Source of the DNA: Vermiculatibacterium agrestimuris | GTDB lineage: Bacteria > Bacillota > Clostridia > Oscillospirales > Oscillospiraceae | Length of the DNA stretch: 64,000 nt | Assembly (NCBI RefSeq): GCF_943193085.1 | Contig: NZ_CALPCU010000001.1 | Location: 62,001 to 126,000 of the forward strand | Direction of reading: 5' to 3' | Part shown: positions 1 to 7,469 of the stretch, in pieces | How the letters are laid out: each line of letters starts with the position of its first letter | Numbering within the stretch: the stretch's first letter is position 1 | Translations under genes and position numbers: made by a program | Notes under the pieces: generated by a model | The model's input: only the letters and a program-made list of their open reading frames with translations | Told to the model about the DNA's origin: nothing | Database searches by the model: none

Positions 1-234
1 CTCGTCGTGATAGGTGAAAATATCGTCGGTGAGGGTGAGGTCAGCAGAATGGGACTCCTTGTTGAGAGCAAGTACATCTCCGGCCCAGATCCAACCCAAT
101 CCCGCCAAAACGGCGGAGACTGCCACGACCAGAAGGATGTATAGGATGGGATTCATATGCTTTTTTCGCCGACGGCGCTTGCGCTGACCTTGGGGAGCGT
201 TTCTGGGAGGGGTTCGCTGAGATTCCTGTGCCAT
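1..234 (-). CDS. mltG: Endolytic transglycosylase MltG, N-terminal part (runs off the window)
   Basis: Only the first 78 codons are present. The start ATG is at 234, behind AGGAG with good spacing. The protein opens with about 26 polar, very basic residues (QRKRRRRKKH) and then one strong membrane helix (about residues 29-50), followed by the start of an extracellular part (ALNKE, then a TLTDDIF-like stretch). This cytoplasmic tail, helix and following segment match the start of clostridial MltG/YceG proteins, which cut nascent glycan strands and so limit peptidoglycan length. The catalytic domain lies outside the window, so the call rests on the N-terminus alone. The gene is divergent from the small Cys-rich gene at 364. 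Confidence 0.6.
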   Translation of the reverse strand, partial: MAQESQRTPPRNAPQGQRKRRRRKKHMNPILYILLVVAVSAVLAGLGWIWAGDVLALNKESHSADLTLTDDIFTYHDE

Positions 235-258
235 ATAGGGCTCACTCCTGTCATTTTC

Positions 259-294
259 GCGTCCCCATCCTGGAACCACATTTGTGGGGGACGC
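259..294. repeat. Inverted repeat between divergent genes
   Basis: GCGTCCCC (259-266) pairs with GGGGACGC (287-294); the loop holds a second short pairing, CCACA with TGTGG. It lies between the mltG start and the Cys-rich gene at 364. It has no T-tract, so it is more likely an operator or a 5' leader fold than a terminator. Confidence 0.35.
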
Positions 295-363
295 ATAGGA
301 TATTTCGGATGGCGGCGAGGGAGACCTCCCGAGCCGTCAAATAATCAACGAGGTGAAGTTTCT

Positions 364-513
364 ATGTGCTGTGGTAACAACGGTTGGGGCGGCGGATGCT
401 GCTGGATCATCCTCATTATCATCATCCTGTGCTGCTGCTGTGGCGGCTGGGGCGGTAACGGCTGTGGCTGCGGCAACGGCTGTGGCTGTGGGTGCAACGA
501 CGGCTGCTGCTGA
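364..513 (+). CDS. Very small Cys/Gly-rich single-helix membrane protein (49 aa)
   Basis: The start ATG is at 364 behind GAGGTG. The 49-residue product has CC near residue 2, a GWGGGCC block, a hydrophobic helix WIILIIIIL (about residues 14-22), then CCCC and repeated GCGCG/NGC units to the end, with 17 or so cysteines. It is followed at once by a terminator, so it is a one-gene transcript. The composition could bind metals or form disulfides, but no function is known to me. A second gene with a similar Cys/Gly block is at 12,669-12,953 in this window. Longer in-frame starts upstream (157) have no ribosome binding site and look non-coding. Confidence 0.6.
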   Translation: MCCGNNGWGGGCCWIILIIIILCCCCGGWGGNGCGCGNGCGCGCNDGCC

Positions 514-530
514 GCGAGTACACAGGGAAG

Positions 531-562
531 AGCGGGGTGAAAGCCCCGCTTTTCTCTTTTTC
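531..562 (+). terminator. Rho-independent terminator after the Cys-rich gene
   Basis: AGCGGGG (531-537) pairs with CCCCGCT (544-550), followed by TTTCTCTTTTT. It sits between the small gene ending at 513 and the convergent cyclo-ligase gene ending at 561, and may serve both. Confidence 0.8.
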
Positions 563-1130
563 AAGAGAAGGACAGGCGCTCCCGCTCCGTGAGGATCAGA
601 TCAAGCTGCCGGTCATGGGCTGCGGCAGGAATACTATCCAGCAGGAGGGATCCCCGACATAGAGCCACGGTGTAGGGCGTGTGCCGGGTCAGATACCGGT
701 CATAGTATCCCCCACCATGCCCCAACCGAAACCCCCGGCGGTCACAGCACAGGGCGGGGACGAGGAGGAGAGAACCGGCCCCGGGAACCAGCGGGGGACA
801 GGTCTCATCAGGCTCCGGGATGTCATAAGAGCCCTTTTGAAGTGCCTGGGGGCCCATATATTGGCGAAACTCCATCACGCCCTGCGGGCGGCAGCATGGC
901 AAGGCAATGACCTTGCCGCGCTGGAGCAGAGGTTCTATGAGCTGCGCAGTGTCCGGCTCCATCCCCGCACCGTAGTATAGAAACAGCGTGTGGGCCTGCT
1001 CGACCTGAGGCAGAGCAAGGAACCGGGCAAAGAGGAGTTGGTCGCTGCGGGATCTGTCACCATCTGACAGGTAAAAATGCTTTACGCTTTGCCGCAGGAC
1101 GGCTTTTTCAGTGGCGATAGTGGGTTCCAT
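561..1130 (-). CDS. 5-formyltetrahydrofolate cyclo-ligase
   Basis: A 189-residue protein of the usual length for this family (YgfA/MTHFS). It uses ATP to convert 5-formyl-THF to 5,10-methenyl-THF, returning a folate storage form to the C1 pool. The C-terminal half carries the family signature around LVPALCCDRRGFRLGHGGGYYDRYL, shown here only as key parts: the D-x-x-G-x-R-x-G-x-G-x-G-Y-Y-D-R pattern that binds ATP and folate. It is the last gene of the minus-strand tagA-tmk-DJ-1 cluster, and its start (1130) overlaps the end of the DJ-1 gene by 23 bases, which suggests coupling. folD at 25,478 acts on the same C1 intermediate. Confidence 0.9.
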   Translation of the reverse strand: MEPTIATEKAVLRQSVKHFYLSDGDRSRSDQLLFARFLALPQVEQAHTLFLYYGAGMEPDTAQLIEPLLQRGKVIALPCCRPQGVMEFRQYMGPQALQKGSYDIPEPDETCPPLVPGAGSLLLVPALCCDRRGFRLGHGGGYYDRYLTRHTPYTVALCRGSLLLDSIPAAAHDRQLDLILTERERLSFS

Positions 1131-1656
1131 CCTGCACCTGCCGGGCAGCGGCCTCTCCCTTGAGAAGCTCCACCAGCTTTAAGCCAAAATCAAAGGCGGC
1201 GCCAGGGCCCTGCCCGGTGACCAGCTTGCCGTCCACGACTGCTTTTTCACCGGTGCAGGGGATAGCCCCGGTCAACTGATCCTCCATACCGGGATAGCAA
1301 ACTGCTCTGCGGCCCTTGAGAAAGCCCAGGGCGCCAAGAATGGTGGGGGCGGCGCAGATGGCGGCCAGATAGGCGTTCTTTTCCTCGTAGACCTGTTTGA
1401 TAAGCTCCATGGCCCTGGGTGAGCGCAGGATGGACGTCACGCCCCCCATACCGCCGGGAAGCACAAGGGCCTGCAGGCTAGACAGCTCCGCTTTGTCCAC
1501 CGTCAGATCGGCTTTCACAGTGATATTGTGAGCACCGGTGACATCAGAGCCGGAAAGGCCCACCAGGGAGACCTCCACCCCCGCTCGGCGGAGCAGGTCG
1601 GCGGGGACGATGGCCTCGGCCTCCTCGAAGCCGGTACCAAGAAGAATATAGACCAT
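1108..1656 (-). CDS. DJ-1/PfpI family protein
   Basis: A 182-residue protein. I chose the ATG at 1656 because AGGAGG lies just upstream and the family fold starts there (MVYILLGTGFEEAEA); the longer open frame upstream is only a shadow of tmk. It has the N-terminal glutamate of the active site (GFEEAE), the VLPGGMGG turn and the nucleophile elbow AAICAAP with the conserved cysteine. DJ-1/ThiJ proteins are glyoxalase- or chaperone-like enzymes that handle reactive carbonyls; the exact substrate cannot be told. It lies between tmk and the cyclo-ligase gene in one operon. Confidence 0.88.
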   Translation of the reverse strand: MVYILLGTGFEEAEAIVPADLLRRAGVEVSLVGLSGSDVTGAHNITVKADLTVDKAELSSLQALVLPGGMGGVTSILRSPRAMELIKQVYEEKNAYLAAICAAPTILGALGFLKGRRAVCYPGMEDQLTGAIPCTGEKAVVDGKLVTGQGPGAAFDFGLKLVELLKGEAAARQVQDGTHYRH

Positions 1657-1672
1657 AAATGTGAGCCTCCTA

Positions 1673-2353
1673 TTAAGAAAGAGTGGAAATATCATTAGAA
1701 ATGACAGACCAGATCTCGCTGTGGATGTCCTCCATGCTCCGCACCTGGCCGTGGCCGTCCACACAAGGGATCCGGCGCCATCCATAGTGCTCCGCGGCCC
1801 GGAGGGCGGTCTGGTGACAGAGGGCCAGATAGGCCTCGTCCACCTCGTGGATATCGCCCTTGGTGTGCGTTTCACTTTCCCGGGAACGTAAAAGCCGCAC
1901 CGATTGCTCCGTGGGCATATCCAAATAGATCACTGTGTCAGGGGCGGGAAGTCCCAGCTTGCGGTACTCCAAATCGAAAAGCCAGTCAAAGAAGGCGGGC
2001 TGTTCCTGGGCGGAGAGCTTGCCTCCCTGGTGGACGGCGTTGGAGGTGGTGTAGCGGTCGGAGAGAATGAGCCCTCCCGATTGATAGCGCGCACCCCAGA
2101 CCTTTTTCCAGGAGGCGTAACGGTCTACGGCGTAAAAAATAGAGGCGGCGTAGGGGTTTACATCGGAGGGATGGGAACCGAACTCGCCCCCCAGGTACAT
2201 GCGGATGAGCGCGGAGGAGGGCTCTTCATATTGCGGGAAGACCAGCCTTTGAAAGTCTGTTCCCTGGGTGCGGAGCCGGTCACACAGAAGCCTGAACTGG
2301 GTGGACTTTCCGGAGCCGTCGGTGCCTTCGAAGACGATGAGTTTTCCCTTCAT
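1673..2353 (-). CDS. tmk: Thymidylate kinase
   Basis: Phosphorylates dTMP to dTDP with ATP, an essential step in dTTP supply. The 226-residue product has the Walker A P-loop GTDGSGKST at residues 10-18, the DRY motif (SDRYTTSN) that contacts dTMP, and a lid-like stretch with RSRESETHTKGD. It is a little longer than the usual 200-215 residues and its substrate region (PQYEEPSSALIRMYLGGEFG) is typical of the clostridial branch. The gene begins one base after the glycosyltransferase gene stops (2355), so both share an operon. Confidence 0.9.
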   Translation of the reverse strand: MKGKLIVFEGTDGSGKSTQFRLLCDRLRTQGTDFQRLVFPQYEEPSSALIRMYLGGEFGSHPSDVNPYAASIFYAVDRYASWKKVWGARYQSGGLILSDRYTTSNAVHQGGKLSAQEQPAFFDWLFDLEYRKLGLPAPDTVIYLDMPTEQSVRLLRSRESETHTKGDIHEVDEAYLALCHQTALRAAEHYGWRRIPCVDGHGQVRSMEDIHSEIWSVISNDISTLS

Positions 2354-2354
2354 G

Positions 2355-3077
2355 TCACTTGCCTCCCAATCGCGCCCCCAGGGCGTCTACCAAGATAAGA
2401 GGGAGCTTTGCCATACGGCCGATCCGGCTGGGCTCCTTAATGAGCCGGTAGAGCCACTCCAGCCCCGCCTTCTGCCAGGCCTCGGGAGCCCGTTGCACGT
2501 TTCCGGCGAACACGTCCAGACAGCCGCCCAGCCCCACTGCCAGCTTCACACCGGTCTGGGGGCCGTTCTGCGCCATCCAGAGCTCCTGCTTGGGCGCGCC
2601 CAGGCAGACGAAGACCACATCCGCGCCCGAGGCGCGAATGGCCTCGATGACAGGCCCGTCCTCTTTAAAATAGCCGTCATGGGTGCCGCAGATGATAAGC
2701 CCGGGATTGGCCTTGCGGAGATTCTCCGCCGCCTGTTCCGCAACGCCGGGCTTGGCGCCCAGAAGGAAGAGCTTGTCCCCCGTCCGGGCCATATGAGCCA
2801 TGAGGCCCTGGGCGAAGTCCGCGCCGGGGGCGCGCCCCCGCAGGGGGCGGCCCAGGATCTTGGAGGCATAAACTACGCCTACCCCGTCGGGAAGAGACAG
2901 GTCAGCCCGGTTGAGAACAGCCCGGAAGGCCTCATCCTTCTTGGCGGAGAGGATAAATTCCGGGTTGGGGGTGACCACGTAGTGGAAGCGCTCCTCCTGC
3001 AAAAGGGCGGCTCCGGCCGCAATGGCCTCGGATAAGAGCAGGTCGTCGATACCCACGCCTAAAATATCTGTTTTCAA
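2355..3077 (-). CDS. WecG/TagA/CpsF family glycosyltransferase
   Basis: A 240-residue protein spanning the whole family length. The start is TTG at 3077 with GGGAGG about 8 bases upstream. It shows the family hallmarks VTPNPEFIL, LPDGVGVVYASKILG, LFLLGAKPGVAEQAAENL, and VVFVCLGAPKQELWM. TagA-type enzymes add N-acetylmannosamine to lipid-linked GlcNAc in teichoic-acid linkage units; WecG uses ManNAcA. The exact sugar is unknown here, since no other tag genes are in view. It is the first gene of the minus-strand operon, and a good promoter lies just upstream. Confidence 0.85.
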   Translation of the reverse strand: MKTDILGVGIDDLLLSEAIAAGAALLQEERFHYVVTPNPEFILSAKKDEAFRAVLNRADLSLPDGVGVVYASKILGRPLRGRAPGADFAQGLMAHMARTGDKLFLLGAKPGVAEQAAENLRKANPGLIICGTHDGYFKEDGPVIEAIRASGADVVFVCLGAPKQELWMAQNGPQTGVKLAVGLGGCLDVFAGNVQRAPEAWQKAGLEWLYRLIKEPSRIGRMAKLPLILVDALGARLGGK

Positions 3078-3122
3078 GCAAATACCTCCCGGAGGTCATA
3101 AGTGTAACATTTTAACTCACCT

Positions 3123-3151
3123 ATTTTAGCACATATCTGGCAAAAAGTCCA
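3123..3151 (-). promoter_or_regulatory. Promoter of the tagA-like/tmk operon
   Basis: On the minus strand TGGACT (3151-3146), a 17-base spacer and TAAAAT (3128-3123) form a sigma-A type promoter about 45 bases upstream of the TTG start at 3077. Confidence 0.6.
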
Positions 3152-3283
3152 CGATAAACCAGGATATTCAATATAGAAAAATGATGCCGCAAAAATGGCG
3201 GGATATACAGAGAGGGGGGCGGGCAAAAAGACCGCAAAAAGGATTTCGCAACTGGAGGTTGCGTTCATTCCAAGGGGGCTTGC

Positions 3284-3312
3284 TGGACTTTTGCGGCGTA
3301 ACCCGTTATACT
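3284..3312 (+). promoter_or_regulatory. Promoter of the XRE regulator
   Basis: TGGACT (3284-3289), 17-base spacer, TATACT (3307-3312), 32 bases before the GTG start at 3344. The -35 hexamer is the same as that of the divergent promoter at 3151. Confidence 0.5.
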
Positions 3313-3343
3313 AAGAACAAAAGACGGCGGGGAGGAATGGAAT

Positions 3344-4219
3344 GTGAGCTTGGGAGAAAATATCGTTCGCCTGCGGACAGGGCAAGGTCTGTCCCAGGAG
3401 AGCCTGGCGGAAAAGTTGGGGGTCTCCCGCCAGTCTGTGTCAAAGTGGGAGACGGACGGGTCGATCCCCGATCTGGATAAACTGATAAAACTGAGCGAAG
3501 TCTTTGGGATCTCACTGGATGAGCTCGTAAAGGGAGGGGGCTTTACGGATGAGCTGACCTTGAAGAAGACGCCTGAGAAGGGAACGGAGCGCTCTGAGCC
3601 GCCGCAAAGGAGCGGAAGCCGCCGGGCCGGATACGTGTATCTGGTCATGGGCGCAGTCATCACCGTTATCCTGGCTCTCATGGGCGGCGCGCTGTTGGGC
3701 TTGATCTTTGGCCTGCCGTTCTATATCTGTACTATTATCTGCCTGACCTCCAAGGGAAAGCGGGCGGGACTGTGGTGCGGCTGGATCCTGTTTCTGTTGA
3801 CCGACCTCTATCTCCGTTATGCCACAGGTCTGAGCTGGGGGATCGTTTTTCAGACCTTCCGCTGGACGCCCCGGATGAACTATATGCGGCTTTTTATCGC
3901 CTGGGCCCAGTTCCTGGTGATGCTCATTTTCATCCTTTGGACGGCGCTTTCTTACGGAAAAGAACCATGGCCGGCGGGGAAGAGCTGGAAACGGCCCTTT
4001 TTTATGGGCTGCGCAGGCGTGGCGTGTACGACCCTGCTTCTGTGGAATTTTAATCTCATAATGACACGCGGCCAATTTTATACAGGCTCGCTTTATTACT
4101 GCCTTGCCTTCGGCCGGACAGCAATGGACTACTGCCGGATGATCCTGGTGGGCTGGACGGCCGCCCAGCTTGTACGGTTTCGACGGGGAAAAGGGGAAAA
4201 AGAGAAAGAAACGGAGTAA
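3344..4219 (+). CDS. XRE-type regulator with C-terminal membrane domain
   Basis: The start is GTG at 3344 behind GGAGGAATGG. Residues 4-62 are a classic Cro/CI helix-turn-helix (LRTGQGLSQESLAEKLGVSR, then QSVSKWETDGSIPDLDKL and ISLDELV). Basic linker residues near 90-100 lead into about six hydrophobic helices (residues 104-280). Such HTH-plus-membrane proteins are common in clostridia and may sense a membrane or envelope signal, but the target is not known. It is a single gene between its own promoter and a convergent terminator shared with ppk1. Confidence 0.8.
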   Translation: MSLGENIVRLRTGQGLSQESLAEKLGVSRQSVSKWETDGSIPDLDKLIKLSEVFGISLDELVKGGGFTDELTLKKTPEKGTERSEPPQRSGSRRAGYVYLVMGAVITVILALMGGALLGLIFGLPFYICTIICLTSKGKRAGLWCGWILFLLTDLYLRYATGLSWGIVFQTFRWTPRMNYMRLFIAWAQFLVMLIFILWTALSYGKEPWPAGKSWKRPFFMGCAGVACTTLLLWNFNLIMTRGQFYTGSLYYCLAFGRTAMDYCRMILVGWTAAQLVRFRRGKGEKEKETE

Positions 4220-4238
4220 AACGAGTAAAAATAAGAAA

Positions 4239-4277
4239 AAACTGGAATGGGGTTCACTCCCATTCCAGTTTCTTTTT
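4239..4277. terminator. Bidirectional terminator between XRE gene and ppk1
   Basis: AAACTGGAATGGG (4239-4251) pairs perfectly with CCCATTCCAGTTT (4259-4271); TTTCTTTTTT follows on the plus strand and an A-rich run precedes it. The stem overlaps the last codons of ppk1 (stop at 4254). Confidence 0.85.
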
Positions 4278-6392
4278 TAACCAGCCCCAAAAGCCGGAGA
4301 TATCCTGATCTCCTTGAGGGCGGGCCGGCAGGGACGGCGGCTGGGCGGCCTCGCTTAGAAGGGCGGCCTGGGCGTCCAGAGGTTCCGCACCGGGATGGCG
4401 GATAGGGAAAAGCCACTCCCCGGTATCGTCCAGCTCCCGAGCCCTCATATTGTCGGCGCAGAGAAGCTCGATATAACGGGAGAGCTGCCGCCGAACGGCC
4501 TCATCCAGCACCGGACAGGCCAGTTCTACTCGCCGCTGGGTGTTTCGGGTCATAAAGTCTGCCGAGGAGAGGTATATTTTGGCGTCCTCTCCCTTGCCAA
4601 AGACAAAGATGCGGGCGTGCTCCAAAAACCGGCCCACGATGGAGAAGATACGGATGTTGTCGGTCAGATCCTTTATGCCGGGGCGGAGACAGCACACACC
4701 CCGGACATTCAGCAGGATCCTCACGCCCGCCTGACTGGCCTGGGAGAGCTTGTCGATGAGTGCCCGGTCGGTGACGGAGTTGACCTTGCAGAAGAGGAAC
4801 CCCTCGCTGCCTTTGGCGATCTCTCCATCTATAAGGCCGATGAGGCCGGGACGCAGGCTGTGGGGAGCGGCCAGGAGATATTGGTATTCGCCCGCCAGAT
4901 TTCCTGTGGCCAGGTCTTGGAAGAAAGCGGCGGCGTCAGAGCCCAGGCCGGGGTGGGCGGTCATCAGGCACAGATCGGTATACTGCCGGGCGGTCTTTTC
5001 GTTGTAATTGCCCGTGCCGATCTGGGTGATGTATTGAATGGCGCTCCGGTCCCGGCGGGTGATGAGACAGATTTTGGAGTGGACCTTGAAGCCCTCAGCG
5101 CCGTAGATGAGTGTGCAGCCCGCCTCCTCCAGCCGCTCTGCCCAGCGGATGTTGTTCTGCTCGTCGAACCGGGCCTGAAGCTCCAGGAGAACGGTGACGT
5201 CTTTGCCGTTTTCTGCTGCCGCGGCAAGGTATTCTACCAGTTTGGTCTTGGAGGCCAGCCTGTAAATCGTGATCTTGATGGACAGCACCTGGGGGTCGGC
5301 GGAGGCCTCCCGCACCAGGCGGAGGAAGGGCTCCATGGAGTGGTAGGGGTAGTAGAGCAGAACGTCCTGACGGAGGAGCTGAGGGATGATGGGCTCCTTC
5401 TGGGAAAGGGCGCTGGGCCAGCAGGGGGCAAAGGGAGGATAGCACAAAGCGGCGGCGCTCTCTTTGGGCAGCCGATCTTCCAGCGCATAGACATAGCGCA
5501 GAGACAGGGGGGCTTTGGAATGGAAGACCCGGGCCGCCTCCAGCCCAAGGCGGCTTTGGAGGTGGGACAGGGCGGCCTCGTCCAGGTTTCCCTGAAGCTC
5601 CAGGCGCACGGGAGAAAGACGGGAGCGTTTTTTTAAGAGCTTTTTCATATGGGCGCGGAAGTCCTCTTCCGTCTCGCTATCTTCGTCCTCCGGGGGCAGG
5701 TCGGCGTTGCGGGTCACCGCGATCACAGCCTGAGAGGTGACCGTATAGCCCTCAAAGAGCGCATAGGCATGGGAGAGGATGATCTGCTCAATGAGCACAT
5801 AGCGAAGACCTGGCTCCTCCAGCACCAAAAACGAAGGCAGCGCCTTTGGGACAGGCACCAGCCCTAGATGCTCCCGGCCCTCCCGGCGCAGGGAAAGGAC
5901 GATGGTAAGCTGGCCGCTGGGCAGGTGGGGGAAGGGGTGATGGCTGTCTACCACCAGAGGGGAGAGGATAGGCCCCGCACAATCCCGGAAGAACCGTTCG
6001 GTCTGCCGCCGTTCCCGCTGGCTCAGCTCCTGGGGAGAGAGCCGGCAGATATTGCAGGCGCGCAGGCGTTTTTCCAGCTCGGCCACCAGTTTGTCCCGGC
6101 GGTGATAGAGGGGCCGGACGGCCTGAAGGATGAGGGAGAGCTGCCGGGCGGGGGTGAGACCGCTCTTGCTGTCCACGTGATTCGGGCGTATGAGCGCCAT
6201 GTCCCCGATACTTCCAACCCGAACCATGAAAAATTCTTCTAAATTACTGGTAAAAATAGCGGCAAATTTCAGCCGCTCGAAGAGAGGGACGCTCTCGTCC
6301 CAGGCCTCTTCCATAACCCGCTGGTTGAAGCGCAGCCAGGACAGCTCCCGTTCCTGGGTATACCGGGTGTCCACCTCATTCCCCTTGGACAT
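4254..6392 (-). CDS. ppk1: Polyphosphate kinase 1
   Basis: Reversibly transfers the ATP gamma-phosphate to inorganic polyphosphate. The 712-residue product matches the PPK1 length. Features in order: N-terminal helical domain (ELSWLRFNQRVMEEA, SNLEEFFMVRVG), head domain, and two phospholipase-D-like catalytic domains with HSKICLITRR (the phosphorylated His region), GTGNYNEKTARQYTDLCL, and FGKGEDAKIYLSSADFMTRN. I chose ATG 6392, behind AAGGAGGCG, since the longer frame upstream is a shadow of ppx. The start overlaps the ppx stop by 17 bases, so the pair is one operon for making and breaking polyphosphate. Confidence 0.93.
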   Translation of the reverse strand: MSKGNEVDTRYTQERELSWLRFNQRVMEEAWDESVPLFERLKFAAIFTSNLEEFFMVRVGSIGDMALIRPNHVDSKSGLTPARQLSLILQAVRPLYHRRDKLVAELEKRLRACNICRLSPQELSQRERRQTERFFRDCAGPILSPLVVDSHHPFPHLPSGQLTIVLSLRREGREHLGLVPVPKALPSFLVLEEPGLRYVLIEQIILSHAYALFEGYTVTSQAVIAVTRNADLPPEDEDSETEEDFRAHMKKLLKKRSRLSPVRLELQGNLDEAALSHLQSRLGLEAARVFHSKAPLSLRYVYALEDRLPKESAAALCYPPFAPCWPSALSQKEPIIPQLLRQDVLLYYPYHSMEPFLRLVREASADPQVLSIKITIYRLASKTKLVEYLAAAAENGKDVTVLLELQARFDEQNNIRWAERLEEAGCTLIYGAEGFKVHSKICLITRRDRSAIQYITQIGTGNYNEKTARQYTDLCLMTAHPGLGSDAAAFFQDLATGNLAGEYQYLLAAPHSLRPGLIGLIDGEIAKGSEGFLFCKVNSVTDRALIDKLSQASQAGVRILLNVRGVCCLRPGIKDLTDNIRIFSIVGRFLEHARIFVFGKGEDAKIYLSSADFMTRNTQRRVELACPVLDEAVRRQLSRYIELLCADNMRARELDDTGEWLFPIRHPGAEPLDAQAALLSEAAQPPSLPARPQGDQDISGFWGWLKKKLEWE

Positions 6393-7284
6393 AGGGCGCC
6401 TCCTTTCCCAAGACCCGGGACAGGAGATAACCTTCCCGCACCCCCTGGAGACTGACGTCGACCGTTTCCACGGAGAAAGTCTTGACAATCTCCCGCAGGA
6501 TGATGAGACCAGGCAGAAGGGTGTGGATCCGGTCAGGGGAGATGCGAAGCACATCTCGAAGCGTTTCACTATCCCCCTTTTTCAACCTGCGGCAGAGTGC
6601 CCGGATATCCTGGGCGGCAAGAGCCTGGCCCGGCTTCAGGCCACAGAGCTTTCCGGCGGCGCGGATGGTGCCGCCCACTCCCCGCAGATGGGTGCAGGGG
6701 GTGGCCTCTACGCGGGAGAGCGCATCCGCCACATGGCGGCGGATGATCTTGGCCTCTCCGGCAGTGGGGAATATTCCCTCTACATATTGGGTGAAGAGGG
6801 ACAGAGAGCCCAGGGGCAAACTGACGGCGGAGCGGATGTTCCCGTCCTCGCAGACCACCAGCTCGGTGGAGCCGCCGCCGATGTCGGAGAGCAGGCCGGG
6901 ATCGGCGGTCTCAGGGGCGCCCCAGAGGGCGCCCAGGTAGGACAAAGCGGCCTCCTCCGCGCCGGAGATGACCTCGATCTCCGCACCGGTGGCGCCCCAG
7001 ATGGCGGAGAGAGCTTCGTCGGTATTGACGATGTTGCGCAGAGAGGCTGTGGCAAAAATGTGGAGCTCCTCCACGCCCAGGTTCCGCAGCAAGTTCTGGA
7101 ACTGGGCGATGACCTGGCAGGCCTCCTGGATCCCCGCGGGGGAGAGGACGCCGTTTTTCACATAGCCGGCCAGTCCAACGGTCTCTTTTTTCCCAAGCAG
7201 GAGCTTGAAGCCACCGTTTTCATACCGGTAGATGGAAAGACGCACGGTATTGGAGCCTACATCCACCACGCCGCAGTTGGGCAT
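6376..7284 (-). CDS. ppx: Exopolyphosphatase, Ppx/GppA family (short form)
   Basis: Removes terminal phosphates from polyphosphate (or from pppGpp in GppA relatives). The 302-residue product has the ASKHA-type phosphate-1 motif VVDVGSNTVRL at residues 7-17, FATASLRNIVN, the ISGAEEAALSYLGA segment and SDIGGGSTELV. It lacks the C-terminal HD domain of the long E. coli form, as is common in Bacillota. ATG 7284 gives 8-base spacing from AGGAGG; the ATG at 7290 is only 2 bases away and less likely. It is followed by ppk1 with overlap. Confidence 0.88.
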   Translation of the reverse strand: MPNCGVVDVGSNTVRLSIYRYENGGFKLLLGKKETVGLAGYVKNGVLSPAGIQEACQVIAQFQNLLRNLGVEELHIFATASLRNIVNTDEALSAIWGATGAEIEVISGAEEAALSYLGALWGAPETADPGLLSDIGGGSTELVVCEDGNIRSAVSLPLGSLSLFTQYVEGIFPTAGEAKIIRRHVADALSRVEATPCTHLRGVGGTIRAAGKLCGLKPGQALAAQDIRALCRRLKKGDSETLRDVLRISPDRIHTLLPGLIILREIVKTFSVETVDVSLQGVREGYLLSRVLGKEAPYVQGE

Positions 7285-7384
7285 ATCCATTTCCTCCTTG
7301 GCAAAGCCTTTGGTCAGGGGTATTTTATGCACCGCAGCGGAAAAAACAACGTTATAGCGCCAAAAATGAAAAAACGCTGCAAAG

Positions 7385-7420
7385 AATACCCGCATGACAC
7401 GGAAGTATCATGCGGGTATT
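7385..7420 (-). terminator. Terminator after the S41 protease gene
   Basis: AATACCCGCATGA (7385-7397) pairs perfectly over 13 bases with TCATGCGGGTATT (7408-7420), with TTCTTT next on the minus strand. It separates the protease gene (stop at 7470) from ppx. Confidence 0.65.
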
Positions 7421-7469
7421 CCAAATGTTCTTTACAGGGGCCTGGCGCTCTTTGCTTCTCTGGCCATGC

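Noticed and set aside
2268..3035. 255-codon plus-strand frame over tmk and the glycosyltransferase
   Set aside because: Composition typical of antisense reading; both minus-strand genes have catalytic motifs and ribosome binding sites.
6393..6569. 59-codon N-terminal extension of ppk1
   Set aside because: It is the ppx sequence in another frame, and the ATG at 6392 has AAGGAGG; the PPK1 family starts there.
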